Below are positions 60,696-64,000 of a stretch of DNA of 64,000 bases, piece by piece. Origin of the DNA: Gonocerus acuteangulatus (Eukaryota; Arthropoda; Insecta; Hemiptera; Coreidae); contig OX328125.1 of NCBI GenBank assembly GCA_946811695.1, positions 43,458,709 through 43,522,708 on the forward strand, in the 5' to 3' direction. How positions within the stretch are numbered: the stretch's first letter is position 1; every line of letters starts with the position of its first letter. The notes beneath the pieces were generated by a model. The model searched no databases, was not told the DNA's origin, and was given only the letters and a program-made list of their open reading frames with translations. The translations under genes and the position numbers were made by a program.

Positions 60696-61499
60696 GATTA
60701 TATCAGGACCTAGGAAGAGTAAGGGAGAATCACGAATTCCGGATGCTGGGGAATCGAAGTCAAAGTTCTATATGTGCTTCAGGATAGCAAAAACGAATGT
60801 TAACTCTATGGAATAATGAATGATACACCTGATTGAAAAAGTATGCAATTCAATTTAATTAAATTTAATTTCAATTTACACGAGTGATTTATGGCTAACA
60901 AAATGCCAGGAGGAGAGTTTCAGACACGGGATTCGCCATTGAAATCAGACATTGAATTTTTCATAGATGATGGTGCTGCTAGGTACTTTAACTTATAACT
61001 GTGAGAGAACTAATGGCGAACCAGAGAAACGATGTGAAGTGCCATGTTACCAACATCTTTCTGACTCGGAAAATAAAATTAAAAAAGTTAATACAATTAA
61101 AAATTTTTAAATTCAGCTTTTCTCCTCAAAGGTCCTGATATCTTATCAGTCTAGATGTGGATATATTTCCCTATATCCCGGCAAACATCAGCAACAGTGC
61201 AGTTTTTTTTAAAGCACAAATTTTCTCCGGTACCACAGCTGGCTTCCGCAGGTGATACATGATGCTTTTTCGTTAGCTGAAAGCATTTTAGCGCGGTTCC
61301 TCCCTCCCTTCATAAGCAAGAGTCCTCCCTATGTACAAAAATGAAGTATTGTTTTAAAGCAAATCGTTTTTATTTCTCGGAAACACAGTAACTTTATCAC
61401 AGAATTTTATTTATAATAAAATGCATAATGATAAAACAGACAAGAATACTTGATGAATTCAAAATGTCAATTTTACAAAGACAGACTTAATTAGACAAC
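60696..61499. other. Unassigned sequence
   Basis: No gene or repeat recognised. Confidence 0.4.
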
Positions 61500-61800
61500 T
61501 TCCTGAGATGACCTTTTCAAAGCTCCATCCTGCGAAAGTGCCTGGAATTTATCGAACTCCGAGTAGTCTGCCCTCGAATTCATCCCCTGCTTTACTCTCT
61601 CTATTTACTCTTGCATGGTGTGCTAGGGGGATGTACGCCCACCAGCCACCCACTGTTGCTCAAGCTCTGACGTCACTGTCTCCACGGTTACATCTACTGA
61701 CGTCAGGTAACCATGGCGTCCAATCCAACCATCGCCGGATTATTTCTTCTATTATTACTGGGGTGGGTGATTTCATCCATTCACAATATATATAAACATA
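61500..61800 (+). promoter_or_regulatory. GC-richer patch with two CRE octamers and a TATA-like box
   Basis: Two perfect TGACGTCA sites lie at 61668-61675 and 61698-61705. The second sits between ggttac and gtaacc, which pair. TATATATAAA follows at 61787-61796. A 95-codon open frame (61508-61795) spans the patch but ends in the TATA region and shows no domain. It could be a promoter of an undetected gene or part of a mobile element. Confidence 0.3.
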
Positions 61801-61847
61801 TTGACAGAATTTCTCCTGAGAAAAAACTGTCATGGGCGTAGAACAGG

Positions 61848-61876
61848 GGGGCTGAGGGGGGTGCAGCCCCCCTCAG
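61848..61876. repeat. GC hairpin
   Basis: ctgagggggg and cccccctcag form a perfect 10-bp stem around a 5-nt loop. It could be the end of a DNA element or a terminator-like structure. Nothing nearby decides. Confidence 0.6.
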
Positions 61877-62334
61877 AAATTTTGATTTAGTAAGAACTTT
61901 TTATGTAAAAAAAACCTATAAGAACAAAAAATCTTTTCTACATTTACCATTTTCATTTATGCTTCACAAGCCTAAAATTATTACAAATACAAGTTACCTA
62001 ACGGTTAGTTAGAAACCATATTACATAAATATATTAGTCAATAAAAGTCAATTTTTGTATTGATTGCATTCATTTTTAAATACTTTTATTGCAATAATAA
62101 CTTTTAATTAATACATTTATATAACCTTAGACCTACCTTAGATAACCTGTGAAGAAGTAATAGATAACCTGCAAAGAACCTGTAAGCTAATCAGTAAGTA
62201 CCAAAATCACTGTTTAAAATCACAACAGATACAGAGATACGACGGATGTGGTCTTCGCAAACAGACCCAAGATTTATACTGTCTTAGCCCAGGATATGGG
62301 CTTGAAAAGGAGGGGAAAATAAATAAATAATAAT

Positions 62335-62455
62335 TACGAATTTTATTAAAAAGCTATGGACGGATACATAAAATATAATTTAAAAAAATGTTCTGACGTT
62401 TCAAAGAAGTAGCAGTGTCCATGGTCACAAGGAGTTGTTTAATTATAATTATTTA
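62335..62455 (+). repeat. Dispersed repeat, copy 1
   Basis: acggatacataaaatataat, then ctgacgtttcaaag, agtgtccatggtcac and ggagttgtttaat. A second copy ends at the right edge of the window (63885-64000). Confidence 0.8.
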
Positions 62456-62532
62456 ACTGTTAATAGAAAAACAAAACCAAAATTAATAAACTATTTACTG
62501 TATTGAAAAACATTTTTTTTTTAATATTTATT

Positions 62533-62690
62533 TATCCGGCATCCTATGGTCCGGCACGCTTGATAATCCGGCACGGCAGGGGTGTCAAGGCCAAACATGA
62601 AAAGTGCGTCTCTTCAGTTGTTATGCATCAACTCCGCGAAATCCCCACCCCAACAACCCGTGGTCAAATACCCACTCTTTGCCAGTTCAG
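62533..62690 (-). mobile_element. Fragment of the pogo-like element
   Basis: Reverse complement of the right part of 60279-60695 (ggtccggcacgcttgataat, ggccaaacatgaaaagtgcg, tcttcagttgttatgca). The left half of the element is missing. Confidence 0.7.
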
Positions 62691-62908
62691 ATTAAAGCTT
62701 TCGCTCTACTGAGACCATCGCCTCAATTAAAATAATCAATCATGCATACATAATTTTTGTCAGATATTTCAGAAATGCTCTGATTAACATGTATTCATCT
62801 ATTTACTAAATCTAAACAGATCCGCTTTTTAATTTTTTATTATGAATTATCTAAATACTATTAAATTTTTTAATGTTCAATGTATTCAGAAATATTTTTA
62901 GGTATAAA

Positions 62909-62948
62909 CTCCTGAAGAGACTCCTTAATTGAGTGAAACATGTAGAGG
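62909..62948 (+). other. Hammerhead-like motif copy
   Basis: CTGAAGA, stem ACTC...GAGT, GAAAC, then ATGTA and GAG, which can pair with the CTC just before the core. The core fits CUGANGA...GAAA, but an extra G sits before stem II and stem III is only CATG. Confidence 0.3.
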
Positions 62949-63110
62949 AGAGAATGAAGGTTTTGGTGCAGAGTTATTATTGTGTTTTATTATTGGCTTT
63001 GGAAATTGGAAATTTAAACAATTTTTTCGTTTCTCTCAAAAACATTTATAAATTAGGTAAATATTGTTTATAAAAATATGGGATTGAAAAGGAGAGATTT
63101 ATTCCTAACA

Positions 63111-63297
63111 ATTGAAGGGGTCGAGGCAAAATAGTGCCAAGCAACATTCTCAACAAAACTTAACCGTAGTTGAATATTATGTGGGACTATCATCAGAAAT
63201 AGTAGCATTTGCATCATAGATTGATAGCCCCTCATAATATCCAACATATAGCAGCTACAGATAAGTTTTGTTAAAAATGTTGCTTGGCCCCTTCAAT
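63111..63297. repeat. Foldback element (187 bp)
   Basis: attgaagggg (63111-63120) and ccccttcaat (63288-63297) are perfect inverses. The pairing continues through aagcaacatt / aatgttgctt and acaaaactta / taagttttgt to a central loop near 63200, with a 16-bp insertion in the left arm. It is probably a small non-autonomous element. Confidence 0.75.
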
Positions 63298-63884
63298 TAT
63301 ACAATAACATAGTTTAGTAACTATTCTGAAGCTGTTGGCAATGGGACAAGCTTCCCCATATCACCAGATGGGACAGGGGCCGCCCATCGTGAGCTACACC
63401 CTCCGAACTATCTGCTACTAGATAGACTAATGAGTGTTCTCTTATCTTTTAAATAAGAAAAATGCTTCTTTTTTTGTGCGCGGTCAAAGGAACGTTATCA
63501 GCAAGTTCATTAGAAGTTCCATTATCTGGACAGAAGCAAATAAACATTTTGTAATGAGATGAGGGCTAATCAATTTGTTTTGTTTTCAGGATAAGAGATA
63601 ATCGACTGAAAGGCTCTGGGAAGGAACTTGGTAAGAGAATTAATCTTTTATTTTCTTATTATTTAGCTGGAAGTGACTAATGTTCTGAAGGACCCGAGTT
63701 CGAGACTCACCAAAGATTTTATCAGTGTCGTCGTTTTAGAATCGGACACATTGTTCCAGATAGTCCCTGCCGCATTTAATGTAGTAATACACAAACACGT
63801 GTTAGGTATGGTGTCACGAGTCATAAAAAATAAATAAATAAATAATAAATTAAAAAAAAAAATATTAATTTATTAGATTTTTGC
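63298..63884. other. Unassigned sequence
   Basis: gacccgagttcgagactcacc (63690) resembles a box B region of a tRNA-derived SINE, and an A-rich (taaa)n tail follows at 63826. No box A was found. Confidence 0.35.
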
Positions 63885-64000
63885 GATTGTTACGAATTCT
63901 ATTAAACAGCTAAGAACGGATACATAGAATATAATTTTAAAGAAATGCTCTGACGTTTCAAAGAGGTTGCAGTGTCCGTGGTCACACGGAGTTGTTTAAT
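63885..64000 (+). repeat. Dispersed repeat, copy 2 (cut by window end)
   Basis: Matches 62335-62455 with scattered substitutions. The true right end lies outside the window. Confidence 0.8.

Overview
The window reads as a transposon-dense, AT-rich piece of an animal genome, most likely an arthropod. The grounds are the retrotransposon types present (I-like, LOA-like and Jockey-like LINEs with RNase H), Helitrons with A/T flanks and 3' hairpins, tRNA- and 5S rRNA-derived SINEs, and very long (TA)n tracts. I recognise no host protein-coding gene, no intact tRNA or rRNA gene, and nothing prokaryotic. The species cannot be named from the sequence.

Layout. 0-7.6 kb: a foldback repeat, T-rich tandem repeats, a duplicated 680-bp unit split by a hAT-like insertion, a 5S-derived SINE with a perfect 14-bp target-site duplication (TSD), and an inverted copy of a (TA)n-associated repeat. 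9.8-13.2 kb: a 5'-truncated LOA-like LINE on the minus strand, flanked by a perfect 13-bp TSD, with one in-frame TGA. 13.8-16.6 kb: an old RT fragment, an exact 12 x 101-bp satellite array, and a second 5S SINE. 17-29 kb: dispersed repeats, a 25/25-bp hairpin, a LINE C-terminus remnant, a tail-to-tail SINE pair and an element with 98-bp inverted ends. 30.16-36.20 kb: a complete-looking I-type LINE (minus strand) with 5' UTR, intact ORF1 (gag-like, three zinc knuckles), intact ORF2 (endonuclease, RT, RNase H, zinc finger), 3' stem-loop, A tail and TSD. 36.3-44.3 kb: a PIF/Harbinger-like element, a decayed LINE split by a Helitron, and a second Helitron carrying a nested inverted-repeat element. 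44-64 kb: two more copies of the (TA)n repeat family, SINEs, a 42-bp minisatellite, a young 734-bp element with 148-bp inverted ends and an 8-bp TSD, a third Helitron, a Jockey-like 3' remnant and pogo-like elements.

How the parts relate. The I-type LINE is the only element here that looks able to supply its own proteins. Its 3' end folds into a short stem-loop just before the A tail. The same fold, with paired base changes in the stem, ends the 5S-derived SINEs and several tiny fragments, so the LINE machinery may mobilise the SINEs. The DNA transposons and Helitrons here encode no transposase or Rep protein that I can see, so they must depend on enzymes made elsewhere.
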